Source of the DNA: Alphaproteobacteria bacterium
GTDB lineage: Bacteria; Pseudomonadota; Alphaproteobacteria; CACIAM-22H2
Direction of reading: 5' to 3'
DNA: 64,000 nt
NCBI GenBank assembly: GCA_017308135.1
Contig: JAFKFM010000008.1
Location: 434,001-498,000 of the forward strand
Shown here piece by piece: positions 45,047 to 54,008 of the stretch. The notes below the pieces were generated by a model. It worked only from the letters and a program-made list of their open reading frames with translations. It did no database searches and was not told where the DNA came from. A program made the position numbers and the translations under genes. Position 1 is the stretch's first letter. Each line of letters begins with the position of its first letter.

Positions 45047-45076
45047 CCGGCGGCGGCCCGTTAAAGCCGCCGCCGG
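45047..45076 (-). terminator. Stem-loop between TAXI receptor gene and fused permease
   Basis: A 10-bp perfect GC stem (45047-45056 with 45067-45076) around a 10-base loop lies 28 bases after the receptor stop. The following T-rich stretch on the minus strand is interrupted, so termination is probably partial. Confidence 0.65.
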
Positions 45077-45104
45077 ATTGGCGTCAGATTACCCGACGCT
45101 TCGA

Positions 45105-46082
45105 TTACTTCAAGAGGCCGCGCTCGCGATAGTAACGCGCCGCGCCCGGGTGCAACGGGGCCGGCGGGTTCTGGAAGGCATCTTCAAGCTTGATGCCCCG
45201 CGCGGCGGCGGCGCTGGCCACCATGCGGTCCAGGTTTTCGAACATCGCCTTGGTCATGGTGTAGACCTGATCTTCCGAGACGCGATCCGACGTCACCAGG
45301 AAGTTCTTGATCTGCACCGTCGCGACCGCCTCGTCCTGGCCGCGATACGTGCCTGCGGGCACCGTGCCGGGCTGATAGGCCGCGTCGCCCACCTTCGCGA
45401 TGACGTCCGCCGGAACGGCGACGATCACGATATCGCTGGTCGACGCGACGTCGCGGATCGCGGCGACGCCCAGACCCGCCGAGATCAGCGTGGCGTCGAG
45501 CTGGCGGTTCTTGATCAGATCGACCGACTGGCCGAACGGCAGGAACTGCACCTGCGAGAAGCCCGTCCCCAGATTCTGCGGACCGCCATAGCCCAGACCC
45601 GCGGCCTGGAAGATCGCGCGCGCGTTGACTTCCGTGCCCGAACGCGCCGCACCGACCGAGATGCGCTTGCCGCGCAGATCGGCCAGCGACTTCACGCCCG
45701 ATTCCTTCGACGCGACGATCTGGATGTAGTTGGAATAGAGACCGCCGATCGTACGCACGCGGGTCAGCGGCTGCGCGAAGCCGACTTCGGCGTTGCCGCG
45801 CACGGCGTCCGACAGCGCGTCGCCCAGCGTGAACGCGATTTCCGCGCGGCCCTGCTGGACGAGGTTGAGGTTTTCGACCGACGCGGCGGTCGCCTGGTGC
45901 TGCACGCGCGCCTGGGGCATCGCTTGCGCGTAGATGGCTTCGAGCGCCTGGCCGAGCGGGTAATAGACGCCCGTCGTGCCGCCCGAAACGATATTGATGA
46001 ACTGCGCGTTGGCCGGGGCCGCCGTCGCCAGGACGGCGCCGAGCGCCGCCGCCGCGAAAGCCAATTTGCCGTGAAACGCCAT
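45105..46082 (-). CDS. TAXI-family TRAP transporter solute-binding protein
   Basis: This is a 325-residue periplasmic receptor with a signal peptide at 1-27 (ending APANAQ). TAXI signatures are FINIVSGGTTGVYYPLGQALEAIY, GRAEIAFTLGDALSDAV and LRGKRISVGAARSGTEVNARAIF. Known ligands of the family include glutamate and other dicarboxylates; the ligand here is unknown. ATG 46082 is chosen at the signal peptide; the frame is open 90 bases further. Confidence 0.92.
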   Translation of the reverse strand: MAFHGKLAFAAAALGAVLATAAPANAQFINIVSGGTTGVYYPLGQALEAIYAQAMPQARVQHQATAASVENLNLVQQGRAEIAFTLGDALSDAVRGNAEVGFAQPLTRVRTIGGLYSNYIQIVASKESGVKSLADLRGKRISVGAARSGTEVNARAIFQAAGLGYGGPQNLGTGFSQVQFLPFGQSVDLIKNRQLDATLISAGLGVAAIRDVASTSDIVIVAVPADVIAKVGDAAYQPGTVPAGTYRGQDEAVATVQIKNFLVTSDRVSEDQVYTMTKAMFENLDRMVASAAAARGIKLEDAFQNPPAPLHPGAARYYRERGLLK

Positions 46083-46271
46083 CGTGTCCTCCCTTGTGGT
46101 TGCGCTACATAAGCGTTGCGCGTTTGTGCAGGATCGATCCGAAGCGGTCAAGCCGTACAAGCACTTTCGCAAGAGCGAACGTCATGGCCGCCGGAACATT
46201 CGTGCGGATTGACGCCGGCACGCCGGATCGGGCTATCTCTCACCAGCGAATCTCCAGCGATCGGCTGTGCC

Positions 46272-46898
46272 ATGAATCTCTCCGGCGAATACAAGCTGCC
46301 TTTGCCCCGCCAAGCCGTGTGGGAAGGATTGAACGATCCCGACGTGTTGAAACGCTGCATTCCCGGCTGCGAAGAACTGATCAAAAGCAGCGACACCGAA
46401 ATGTCGGCGAAGGTCGCGCTGAAGATCGGCCCGATGTCTGCCAAATTTTCGGGCAAGGTCACGCTGTCGGAGATCGACCCGCCCAAGGGCTACAAGATCG
46501 CGGGCGAAGGTCAGGGCGGTGTGGCGGGTTTCGGCAAAGGCTCGGCCGTCGTCAGTCTCGAGGAAGACGGTCCGGCCGGGACGATCCTGCGCTACACGGC
46601 CGACTCCCAAGTCGGCGGCAAGATCGCACAACTCGGCTCGCGCCTGATCGACGCCACCGCCAAGAAATTGGCCGACGAGTTTTTCGGCAAGTTCGCCGCC
46701 GCAATGGCCGAACGTGCCGGTCCGCAAGCCGCAACGCCCGGGTCCGATGGCGCGGCCGATGGTTCTGCCGCAGTGCAAACAAGCGCCCCTACCCCGGTTT
46801 CGGCGCCGCCGGCCGCTGGCGGCGGCCTGTCGCCCGCGGTTTGGATACCGGCTTTGGTCGTCGCGCTGGCCGCCGTCTACTGGCTCGCTTCGCGATAA
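46272..46898 (+). CDS. coxG: CO dehydrogenase-type subunit G (CoxG)
   Basis: This 208-residue SRPBCC-fold protein matches CoxG ([26 protein letters not shown], then [22 protein letters not shown] and [17 protein letters not shown]). A Pro/Ala linker and a C-terminal hydrophobic anchor ([16 protein letters not shown]) follow. CoxG recruits the hydroxylase to the membrane for electron transfer. It is the first gene of an eleven-gene plus-strand cluster and is 83 bases ahead of coxS. Confidence 0.9.
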   Translation: MNLSGEYKLPLPRQAVWEGLNDPDVLKRCIPGCEELIKSSDTEMSAKVALKIGPMSAKFSGKVTLSEIDPPKGYKIAGEGQGGVAGFGKGSAVVSLEEDGPAGTILRYTADSQVGGKIAQLGSRLIDATAKKLADEFFGKFAAAMAERAGPQAATPGSDGAADGSAAVQTSAPTPVSAPPAAGGGLSPAVWIPALVVALAAVYWLASR

Positions 46899-46981
46899 TC
46901 CCGAACGTCATCGACGCGTGCTTGACGCCGCGCCATTTGGCGCGGGAGACTTGATCAATACGTACACATGGGGGGAGCACC

Positions 46982-47467
46982 ATGCCGAAAGTTTCGCTGA
47001 CCGTGAACGGACGTGCCGTTTCGGCCGATGTTGAAGGCCGCACACTGCTGGTCCAACTGCTGCGCGAGAAGCTGGGCCTGACCGGCACGCATGTCGGTTG
47101 CGACACCAGCCAGTGCGGCGCTTGCGTCGTGCATATCGACGGCAAGTCGGTCAAGAGCTGCACCTATCTCGCCGTGGCCGCCGAAGGCGCCAACGTCACG
47201 ACGATCGAGGGCCTCGCGAACGGCAACGAGCTCCACCCGATGCAGGCGGCGTTCAAGGAACATCACGGCCTGCAATGCGGCTTCTGCACGCCGGGCATGG
47301 TGATGAGCGCGGTCGATCTCGCCAAGCGCAATTCCAATCCCAGCGAACACGAAGTCCGCGAATGGCTCGAAGGCAATATCTGCCGCTGCACGGGCTATCA
47401 CAACATCGTCAAAGCCGTGCAAGCCGGCGCCAAAGCGATGGCGGGGGCCAAGGCCGCCGCCGACTGA
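46982..47467 (+). CDS. coxS: Molybdenum hydroxylase small subunit, two [2Fe-2S] clusters (CoxS)
   Basis: This is a 161-residue ferredoxin-type subunit. The plant-type cluster is bound by C40, C45, C48 and C60 ([13 protein letters not shown]). The second cluster uses C99, C102, C134 and C136 (CGFCTPG and NICRCTGY). It passes electrons from the molybdenum centre to the flavin subunit. It has a good ribosome-binding site (GGGGGAG). Confidence 0.95.
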   Translation: MPKVSLTVNGRAVSADVEGRTLLVQLLREKLGLTGTHVGCDTSQCGACVVHIDGKSVKSCTYLAVAAEGANVTTIEGLANGNELHPMQAAFKEHHGLQCGFCTPGMVMSAVDLAKRNSNPSEHEVREWLEGNICRCTGYHNIVKAVQAGAKAMAGAKAAAD

Positions 47468-47538
47468 TCCCAACCGCACGACAAAAAGATGCGGGCACAC
47501 CGACGTTCTGAACGACACGCGGTTTCAGGGAGGATGAT

Positions 47539-49911
47539 ATGGGAGCGGAAGGGATCGGCGCCGCCGTCCGGCGCAAGGAAGATTTCCGGTTTTTGACCGG
47601 TCGCGGCAACTACACCGACGACATCAATCGCCCGGGCCAGACGCACGCTTACTTCCTGCGCAGCCAAGTCGCCCACGCGACGATCGGCAATATCGACACC
47701 GCCAAGGCCGCCAAGGCGCCGGGCGTGGTCGCGATCTTCACCGGGGCCGATTTCGCCGCCGACGGCAAAGGCGGCCTGCCCTGCGGCTGGCTGGTCAAAA
47801 ACAAAGACGGCTCGCCGATGCAGGAGCCGCCGCACCCCGTCCTCGCTCAAGGCAAGGTGCGCCATGTCGGCGACCCGATCGCCGTGGTCATCGCCGAAAC
47901 GCGCGAGCAGGCCAAAGACGCCGCCGAATTGATCGACGTGCAGCTCACCGAACTTCCCGTCGTCGGCACAATGGCCGATGCGGTGAAGCCGGGTGCGGCC
48001 AAGGTCCATGACGGCGGCAATGTCTGCTACGACTGGCATATCGGCGACAAGGACGCGTGCGACGCCGCGTTCAAGAAGGCGTTCAAGGTCGCGAAGCTCG
48101 ACCTCGTCAACAACCGCCTGATCCCCAACGCGATGGAGCCGCGTGCCGCGATCGGCGATTTCGATCGCGCGACGGGCGAATACACGCTCTACACCACCAG
48201 CCAGAACCCGCATGTCATCCGTCTGCTGATGGGTGCCTTCGTGCTGCAAATCCCCGAAAGCCGTTTGCGCGTCGTCGCCCCCGATGTGGGCGGCGGTTTC
48301 GGTTCGAAGATTTTCCACTACGCCGAAGAAGCGACGGTGACGTGGGCGTCAGCGAAGGTCGGCCGCCCGATCAAGTGGACTTGCGATCGCGCCGAATCCT
48401 TCATGTCCGATGCACATGGCCGCGATCACGTCAGCCACGCCGAAATGGCGATGGATAAGGACGGCAAGTTCCTCGCGCTGCGGGTCAAGACGGACGCCAA
48501 TATGGGCGCCTATCTCTCGACTTTCGCGCCGGCGGTGCCGACCTATCTCTACGCCACGCTGCTGGCGGGCACCTACACGACGCCGGTCATCTACGCCGAA
48601 GTGCGCGCCCTGTTCACCAACACGGTGCCGGTCGATGCGTATCGCGGCGCCGGTCGCCCCGAGGCGACGTTCCTGCTCGAGCGTCTCGTCGACAATTGCG
48701 CCGCCGAGATGGGCATGGATCGCGTCGAGATCCGCAAGCGGAACTTCATCCCCGCCGATGCCTTCCCCTATCAAACGCCGGTCGCGTTGCAATACGACAG
48801 CGGCGATTATCAAGCGACACTCGCCTCGGCGCTGAAAATCGCCGACTGGGCCGGGTTCGAGGCGCGCCGTGTGGCCGCCGCGAAGAAGGGCAAGCTGCGC
48901 GGGATCGGTATTTCGACCTATCTCGAAGCTTGCGGCATCGCGCCGTCGGCGGTGGTGGGATCGCTGGGGGCGCGGGCGGGTCTTTACGAATGCGCGAATA
49001 TCCGCGTGCATCCGACCGGCTCGGTCACCGTGTTCACCGGTTGCCATAGCCACGGCCAAGGCCACGAGACGACCTATGCGCAGTTGGTCGCCGATCGTCT
49101 CGGCATTTCGATCGATCAGATCGAGGTCTCGCATGGCGATACGAACAAGATCCCGTTCGGCATGGGCACCTATGGCTCGCGTTCGCTGGCCGTCGGCGGC
49201 ACCGCCATCGTCAAGGCGCTCGACAAGATCGTCGACAAGGCCAAGAAGATCGCAGCGCATCTGCTCGAAGCCTCGCCCGCCGATATCGAATTGAAGGACG
49301 GCAAATTCGTCGTCGCGGGCACGGACAAGGCCAAGGCGTTCGGCGAGATCTCGCTGGCCGCCTATGTGCCGCATAACTACCCGATCGACACGGTCGAACC
49401 GGGCCTCGAAGAAACCGCGTTCTACGATCCCAAGAACTTCACCTTCCCCGGCGGCTGCCATATCTGCGAGGTCGAGATCGACCCCGATACCGGCGTCACC
49501 AAGGTGGTGAAGTTCACGGCCGTGGACGATGTGGGCCGGGTCGTCAATCCGATGATCGTCGAAGGCCAAGTTCATGGCGGCCTCGCCCAAGGCATCGGCC
49601 AAGCGCTGCTGGAAACTTGCGTCTACGACGAAAACGGCCAGCTACGCTCGGGCTCGTACATGGACTACACGATGCCCCGCGCCGACGACCTGCCCAGCTT
49701 CGACGTCGCCACCCAAAGTACGCTTTGCACCCATAATCCGCTGGGCGTAAAGGGTGTGGGCGAAGTCGGCGCGATCGGCTCGCCCCCCGCCGTGATCAAC
49801 GCGGTGGTGGATGCGCTGCGCGAGACGGGTGTACGCCATATCGACATGCCCGCAACGCCCTCTAAGATCTGGGCGCTGCTGAATTCCGGCCGCCGCGCCG
49901 CGGCCGAGTGA
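47539..49911 (+). CDS. coxL: Molybdenum hydroxylase large subunit, form II CO dehydrogenase-like (CoxL)
   Basis: This 790-residue catalytic subunit should bind molybdopterin cytosine dinucleotide. The active-site loop is AYRGAGR (residues 367-373), the form II signature; form I CO dehydrogenases carry AYRCSFR with the copper-binding Cys. The catalytic Glu is E742 in [12 protein letters not shown]. Other family motifs are [16 protein letters not shown] at the N-terminus and VGGGFGSK. Form II enzymes often oxidise other substrates (aldehydes, aromatic heterocycles), so CO oxidation should not be assumed. Confidence 0.93.
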   Translation: MGAEGIGAAVRRKEDFRFLTGRGNYTDDINRPGQTHAYFLRSQVAHATIGNIDTAKAAKAPGVVAIFTGADFAADGKGGLPCGWLVKNKDGSPMQEPPHPVLAQGKVRHVGDPIAVVIAETREQAKDAAELIDVQLTELPVVGTMADAVKPGAAKVHDGGNVCYDWHIGDKDACDAAFKKAFKVAKLDLVNNRLIPNAMEPRAAIGDFDRATGEYTLYTTSQNPHVIRLLMGAFVLQIPESRLRVVAPDVGGGFGSKIFHYAEEATVTWASAKVGRPIKWTCDRAESFMSDAHGRDHVSHAEMAMDKDGKFLALRVKTDANMGAYLSTFAPAVPTYLYATLLAGTYTTPVIYAEVRALFTNTVPVDAYRGAGRPEATFLLERLVDNCAAEMGMDRVEIRKRNFIPADAFPYQTPVALQYDSGDYQATLASALKIADWAGFEARRVAAAKKGKLRGIGISTYLEACGIAPSAVVGSLGARAGLYECANIRVHPTGSVTVFTGCHSHGQGHETTYAQLVADRLGISIDQIEVSHGDTNKIPFGMGTYGSRSLAVGGTAIVKALDKIVDKAKKIAAHLLEASPADIELKDGKFVVAGTDKAKAFGEISLAAYVPHNYPIDTVEPGLEETAFYDPKNFTFPGGCHICEVEIDPDTGVTKVVKFTAVDDVGRVVNPMIVEGQVHGGLAQGIGQALLETCVYDENGQLRSGSYMDYTMPRADDLPSFDVATQSTLCTHNPLGVKGVGEVGAIGSPPAVINAVVDALRETGVRHIDMPATPSKIWALLNSGRRAAAE

Positions 49912-49923
49912 GGGAGACGGACG

Positions 49924-50715
49924 ATGTATGATTTCGCCTATCACAAACCCGCCAGCGTCGCCGACGCGGTGAAGCTGCTCGGCGCCGACGGCGAGGCGAA
50001 GCCCCTCGCCGGCGGCCAGACTTTGATCCCCACCCTCAAGCAGCGCCTCGCCCGCCCCTCGGCGGTCGTCGATCTGGGCGCCATCAAGGACCTCGCCGGT
50101 ATCTCCGTCGCCGGCGGTAAGGTCACGATCGGCGCCATGACCAAGCATGCCGATGTCGCCGCCTCGGCTGACGTCAAGAAGGCCATCCCGGCGCTCGCCG
50201 CGCTCGCGGGCGGCATCGGCGATCCGGCCGTGCGCCATCGCGGCACGATCGGCGGGTCGATCGCCAATAACGATCCGGCCGCCGACTACCCGGCCGCGTG
50301 CTTGGCGCTAGGCGCCACGATCAAGACCAACAAGCGCGAAATCGCGGCGGACGATTTCTTCCGCGGCATGTTCGAAACGGCGTTGGACGCGGGCGAGCTG
50401 ATCGTCTCGGTTTCCTTCCCCGTCGCCGAGAAGGCCGCGTATCAGAAATTCGACCAGCCCGCCTCGCGCTACGCGCTGGTCGGCGTGTTCGTCGCCAAGA
50501 CCGCTAGCGGCGTGCGCGTCGCGGTGACGGGTGCCGCCGCGTCGGTCTTCCGCTGGAAGGAAGCCGAAGCGGCCCTTTCGAAGAACTTCGCGGCCGCTGC
50601 GCTCGACGGCGTCAAGGCCTCGGCGAACGGTCTCAACTCCGATATCCACGGTTCGGCCGAGTATCGCGCCCATCTGATCGGCGTGATGGCCAAACGCGCG
50701 GTGGCGGCGGCCTAA
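49924..50715 (+). CDS. coxM: Molybdenum hydroxylase medium subunit, FAD-binding (CoxM)
   Basis: This 263-residue FAD subunit has the dinucleotide motif AGGQTLIPTLKQRLARP, the second FAD motif around GGIGDPAVRHRGTIGGSIANNDPAAD, and a C-terminal CO_deh_flav_C domain. It accepts electrons from CoxS and passes them to the respiratory chain. It starts 12 bases after coxL and is followed by a terminator-like hairpin. Confidence 0.94.
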   Translation: MYDFAYHKPASVADAVKLLGADGEAKPLAGGQTLIPTLKQRLARPSAVVDLGAIKDLAGISVAGGKVTIGAMTKHADVAASADVKKAIPALAALAGGIGDPAVRHRGTIGGSIANNDPAADYPAACLALGATIKTNKREIAADDFFRGMFETALDAGELIVSVSFPVAEKAAYQKFDQPASRYALVGVFVAKTASGVRVAVTGAAASVFRWKEAEAALSKNFAAAALDGVKASANGLNSDIHGSAEYRAHLIGVMAKRAVAAA

Positions 50716-50738
50716 GACCGCCCCGTACCAAGACTATG

Positions 50739-50770
50739 GGCCGGCGTCCTTCGGGCGCCGGCCTTTTTCT
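50739..50770 (+). terminator. Terminator between coxM and coxD
   Basis: A stem GGCCGGCG/CGCCGGCC (50739-50746 with 50756-50763) with a TTCG-centred loop is followed by five T bases, 23 bases after the coxM stop. It separates structural genes from maturation genes, so the latter are probably expressed at lower level or from a separate promoter in 50771-50892. Confidence 0.8.
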
Positions 50771-50892
50771 TTGGTGCGCATGAGCGAAACTCTCGCGCAA
50801 TCAAAGCATAGCGGGTCGAAGCTAAGGCCCTTCCGGAGCGGCCCGGCGGCGTGCGATGCTGGGGCTTCATCGCATCTGGACACCGGACTCCC

Positions 50893-51792
50893 ATGGAATT
50901 GCCGAAAACGGTCGAAGCCACGCTCGACCTGCTCGCCGCCAAGAACTACGTCGCCGACCGCAGCCTCGCGACCGCCTTGCTGCTCTCGCTCAAACTCGGC
51001 CGCCCCTTGTTCCTGGAGGGCGAGCCGGGAACCGGCAAGACCGAGATCGCCAAGGTTCTGGCCGCGAGCCTGGGCCGCAAGCTGATCCGCCTGCAATGCT
51101 ACGAAGGCTTGGACGCCGCCGCCGCCGTCTATGAGTGGAACTATCCGCGCCAGATGATGGAAATCCGCCTCGCCGAAGCGGGCGGCGACAGCAAGACGAC
51201 GCTGGAAAGCGAGATCTTCTCGGAGCGTTTCCTGATCCGCCGCCCGTTGCTGGAAGCACTGGCCCCCGATCCCGCCGGCCCGCCGGTGCTGCTGATCGAC
51301 GAACTCGACCGCGCCGACGAACCGTTCGAGGCCTATCTGCTCGAAGTCCTGTCGGATTGGCAGGTAACGATTCCGGAATTGGGCACGGTCAAGGCCCCCG
51401 CCCCGCCGCTGACCATCGTCACGTCCAACCGCACGCGTGAAATCCACGACGCGTTGAAGCGCCGCTGCTTCTACGCCTGGGTCGACTTCCCCGACGCCGC
51501 GCGCGAATTGCAGATCGTGCGTAGCAAATGCCCGGGCGTGGGCGAGAAACTGTCGCGCCAAGTCGTCGGCTTCGTGCAGAAGCTGCGCGGCGAAGAGCTT
51601 TTCAAGCAGCCGGGTGTCGCCGAAACGCTCGACTGGACCAACGCGCTGGTCGCCCTCGACCGTATCGCGCTCGATCCCGCGACGATCGACGACACGCTGG
51701 GCGCCTTGCTCAAATACCAGGACGATATCGCGCGCATTCGCGGCACGACCGCGATGAAGCTGCTGCAGTCGGTGGAAGAAACGGCCGCATGA
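50893..51792 (+). CDS. coxD: MoxR-type AAA ATPase for hydroxylase maturation (CoxD)
   Basis: This 299-residue AAA+ ATPase has Walker A GEPGTGKTE, Walker B VLLIDELDRADE and sensor 1 TSNRTREIHD. CoxD is required in CO dehydrogenase maturation for assembly of the sulfur/copper part of the active site. Here the large subunit is form II, so it probably helps insert the sulfido ligand. ATG 50893 is used. It overlaps coxE by an ATGA. Confidence 0.92.
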   Translation: MELPKTVEATLDLLAAKNYVADRSLATALLLSLKLGRPLFLEGEPGTGKTEIAKVLAASLGRKLIRLQCYEGLDAAAAVYEWNYPRQMMEIRLAEAGGDSKTTLESEIFSERFLIRRPLLEALAPDPAGPPVLLIDELDRADEPFEAYLLEVLSDWQVTIPELGTVKAPAPPLTIVTSNRTREIHDALKRRCFYAWVDFPDAARELQIVRSKCPGVGEKLSRQVVGFVQKLRGEELFKQPGVAETLDWTNALVALDRIALDPATIDDTLGALLKYQDDIARIRGTTAMKLLQSVEETAA

Positions 51793-53000
51793 GCGACGGC
51801 GAAGGCACGCTGGTCGAGAACATCGTGCGCTTCGCGCGGCTGCTGCGCGCGGCCGGTATTCCTGTCGGCCCCGGCCGCGCGATCGAGGCCGTGCGCGCCG
51901 TCGGTGCGGCGGGTGTGGCCAGCAAATCCGATCTTTATTGGTCGCTGCACGCCACGCTGGTCAATCGCCGCGATCAGCGCGAAGTCTTCGACCAAGCCTT
52001 CCGCATGTTTTGGCGCGATCCCAAGCTGCTCGAACGCGCGATGAGCACGCTGCTGCCGCCCTCGCCCGTCGGCGACGACAAGGGCGAGGTCGAGGAACCG
52101 CTGCGTCGCGTGGCCGAAGCGTTCAATACCGTCGATCGCGCGCCCAGGCCCGTCGAGCAGCAGGAAGACGAAGAGCGTTTCGACGCGGCGATGACGTTCT
52201 CCGAGCGCGAACTCCTGCAAAAGAAGGATTTCGAGCAGATGTCGGCCGACGAGATCGCGCGCGCCCAACACGCCATGGCGCGGCTCGTTTCGCCCTTCCC
52301 CATGCGGCGCACGCGCCGCCATCGCCCCGACAAACGCGGACGGCGCCTCGACCATCGCGCGACGATCCGCGCGATGCTGCGCTCGGGCGGCGATATGGCG
52401 ACCCTCGCCTTCAAGGCCCCGCGCGTCGAGGAGCCGCCCTTGGTCGTGCTGCTCGATATCTCGGGCTCGATGGAACGCTACGCGCGCATGCTGCTGCATT
52501 TCCTGCATCTTCTGGCGACCGACCGGGCGCGCTTGCAGGTCTTCCTGTTCGGCACGCGCCTCACCAACGTCACGCGCGCGATGCGCCAGAAGGATGTCGA
52601 CAAGGCGTTGTCGAGGATCGCCGAGCTGGTCGAGGATTGGTCCGGCGGGACGCGCATCGGCGCCTGCTTGCGCGAATTCAATTGGCGCTGGTCGCGGCGC
52701 AGCCTGGCGCGCTCGCCCACGGTGCTTCTTGTGACGGACGGGCTCGATCGCGAAGCGGGCGACGGTTTGGCCGTGGAGGCCGAGCGTCTGGCCAAATCCT
52801 GCGGGCGGCTCGTCTGGCTCAACCCCCTCTTGCGCTACGACCGCTTCGAACCCAAATCTTTGGGGATCCGGGCGATCCTGCCGTTCGTCGACGAGTTCCG
52901 CCCGGTCCATAATCTCGACTCGCTCGAAGCGCTGGTCGAAGCCCTGGGCGAAGCCCCGCGCATTCGGGGCCGTTACGTTTGGCGAGGGATGGCCGCATGA
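51789..53000 (+). CDS. coxE: VWA-domain maturation protein (CoxE)
   Basis: This 403-residue protein has an N-terminal helical region, an Arg-rich linker (MRRTRRHRPDKRGRR) and a C-terminal von Willebrand A domain with the MIDAS motif DISGSM (D223-S227). It is the partner of the CoxD ATPase, as in other MoxR-VWA pairs. ATG 51789 overlaps coxD and the TGA stop overlaps the next gene's ATG, so the maturation genes form a coupled series. Confidence 0.92.
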   Translation: MSDGEGTLVENIVRFARLLRAAGIPVGPGRAIEAVRAVGAAGVASKSDLYWSLHATLVNRRDQREVFDQAFRMFWRDPKLLERAMSTLLPPSPVGDDKGEVEEPLRRVAEAFNTVDRAPRPVEQQEDEERFDAAMTFSERELLQKKDFEQMSADEIARAQHAMARLVSPFPMRRTRRHRPDKRGRRLDHRATIRAMLRSGGDMATLAFKAPRVEEPPLVVLLDISGSMERYARMLLHFLHLLATDRARLQVFLFGTRLTNVTRAMRQKDVDKALSRIAELVEDWSGGTRIGACLREFNWRWSRRSLARSPTVLLVTDGLDREAGDGLAVEAERLAKSCGRLVWLNPLLRYDRFEPKSLGIRAILPFVDEFRPVHNLDSLEALVEALGEAPRIRGRYVWRGMAA

Positions 53001-53311
53001 CCGAAGACGTGCTCGACCAAGCCGAAGCTTGGCGCCGCGAAGGCCGCAAAGTGGCGCTCGCCACCGTGGTCACGACCTGGGGCTCGTCGCCCCGGCCCGT
53101 CGGCTCGCAACTCGCCGTCGACGGCGAAGGCAAGTTCTTGGGCTCGGTCTCCGGCGGCTGCATCGAAGGGGCCGTCATCAAGGAAGCGCTCGCCGCGATC
53201 GGCGACGGCAAGCCGCGCTTGCTCGATTTCGGCGTGACCAACGAGCAAGCCTGGGAAGTCGGCCTCGCCTGCGGCGGCAAGGTCCAGGTCTTCGTCGAGA
53301 AATTGGGCTGA
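52997..53311 (+). CDS. XdhC/CoxI N-terminal domain protein
   Basis: This 104-residue protein consists only of the XdhC/CoxI domain (ALATVVTTWGSSPRPVGSQLAV and SVSGGCIEGAVI). XdhC binds molybdenum cofactor and delivers it in sulfurated form to the hydroxylase. In many bacteria this domain is fused to a Rossmann domain; here the Rossmann part is the next gene, 4 bases downstream. It is a split, not a frameshift, since both have their own start and stop. Confidence 0.88.
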   Translation: MTEDVLDQAEAWRREGRKVALATVVTTWGSSPRPVGSQLAVDGEGKFLGSVSGGCIEGAVIKEALAAIGDGKPRLLDFGVTNEQAWEVGLACGGKVQVFVEKLG

Positions 53312-53315
53312 CGCG

Positions 53316-54008
53316 ATGGACTCCGCCATTCTCGCCGCGTTGCAGGAAGCCCGCCGCGCCAAGCGGCCGGTGGCGCTCGCCACGAATTTGCGCTCCGGCG
53401 CGCAGAAGCTGATCTTCAAGGACGGCACCGAAGGTCCGTTGTGCCTGGACGTCGACATGATCATCGGCATGCAGGACATGCTGGCGCGCGATGAGTCCGG
53501 CACGCTGCAAACCGGTGCGGGGCCGGTCTTCGTGCAGGTTCACAACCCGCCGCCGCGTTTGATCGTCGTCGGTGCGGTCCATATCGCCGATCCGCTCGCG
53601 CGCATGGGCGTGATGGCGGGCTATGGCGTCACACTGATCGATCCGCGCCGCGCCTTCGCCACGTCGCAGCGTTTCGAAGAATACGCCGTTTCGACCGATT
53701 GGCCGGACGACGCGATGGCGGAGTTGAAGCCCGATACGCGCAGCGCCATCGTCACGCTGACCCATGATCCGAAGATCGACGACCCCGCCCTCGACGCCGC
53801 ACTCAAATCGCCGGCCTTCTATATCGGGGCACTCGGTTCGCGGAAGACGCACGCGGCACGCCTCGCGCGCTTGAAGGAACTCGGCCACGACGACGCGACG
53901 CTCGCGCGCATTCGCGGGCCCGTCGGGCTCGATATCGGCGCGTTGTCGCCCGCCGAAATCGCGGTGTCGATCGTCGCGCAAATCGTCCAGGCGCGCCGGA
54001 AGCCCTGA
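53316..54008 (+). CDS. coxF: XdhC Rossmann-domain protein (CoxF-like)
   Basis: This 230-residue protein carries the XdhC_C Rossmann fold: RLIVVGAVHIADPLARMGVMAGYGVTLIDPR, then IVTLTHDPKIDDPALDAAL and YIGALGSRKTHAARLARL. It completes the molybdenum-cofactor chaperone whose first half is the preceding gene. Its TGA stop overlaps the ATG of the next gene (TGATG). Confidence 0.88.
   Translation: MDSAILAALQEARRAKRPVALATNLRSGAQKLIFKDGTEGPLCLDVDMIIGMQDMLARDESGTLQTGAGPVFVQVHNPPPRLIVVGAVHIADPLARMGVMAGYGVTLIDPRRAFATSQRFEEYAVSTDWPDDAMAELKPDTRSAIVTLTHDPKIDDPALDAALKSPAFYIGALGSRKTHAARLARLKELGHDDATLARIRGPVGLDIGALSPAEIAVSIVAQIVQARRKP

Noticed and set aside
47539..49911. True CO dehydrogenase (form I) call for CoxL
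   Set aside because: The active loop reads AYRGAGR rather than AYRCSFR, so the copper-binding cysteine is missing. Form II with open substrate is the safer call.
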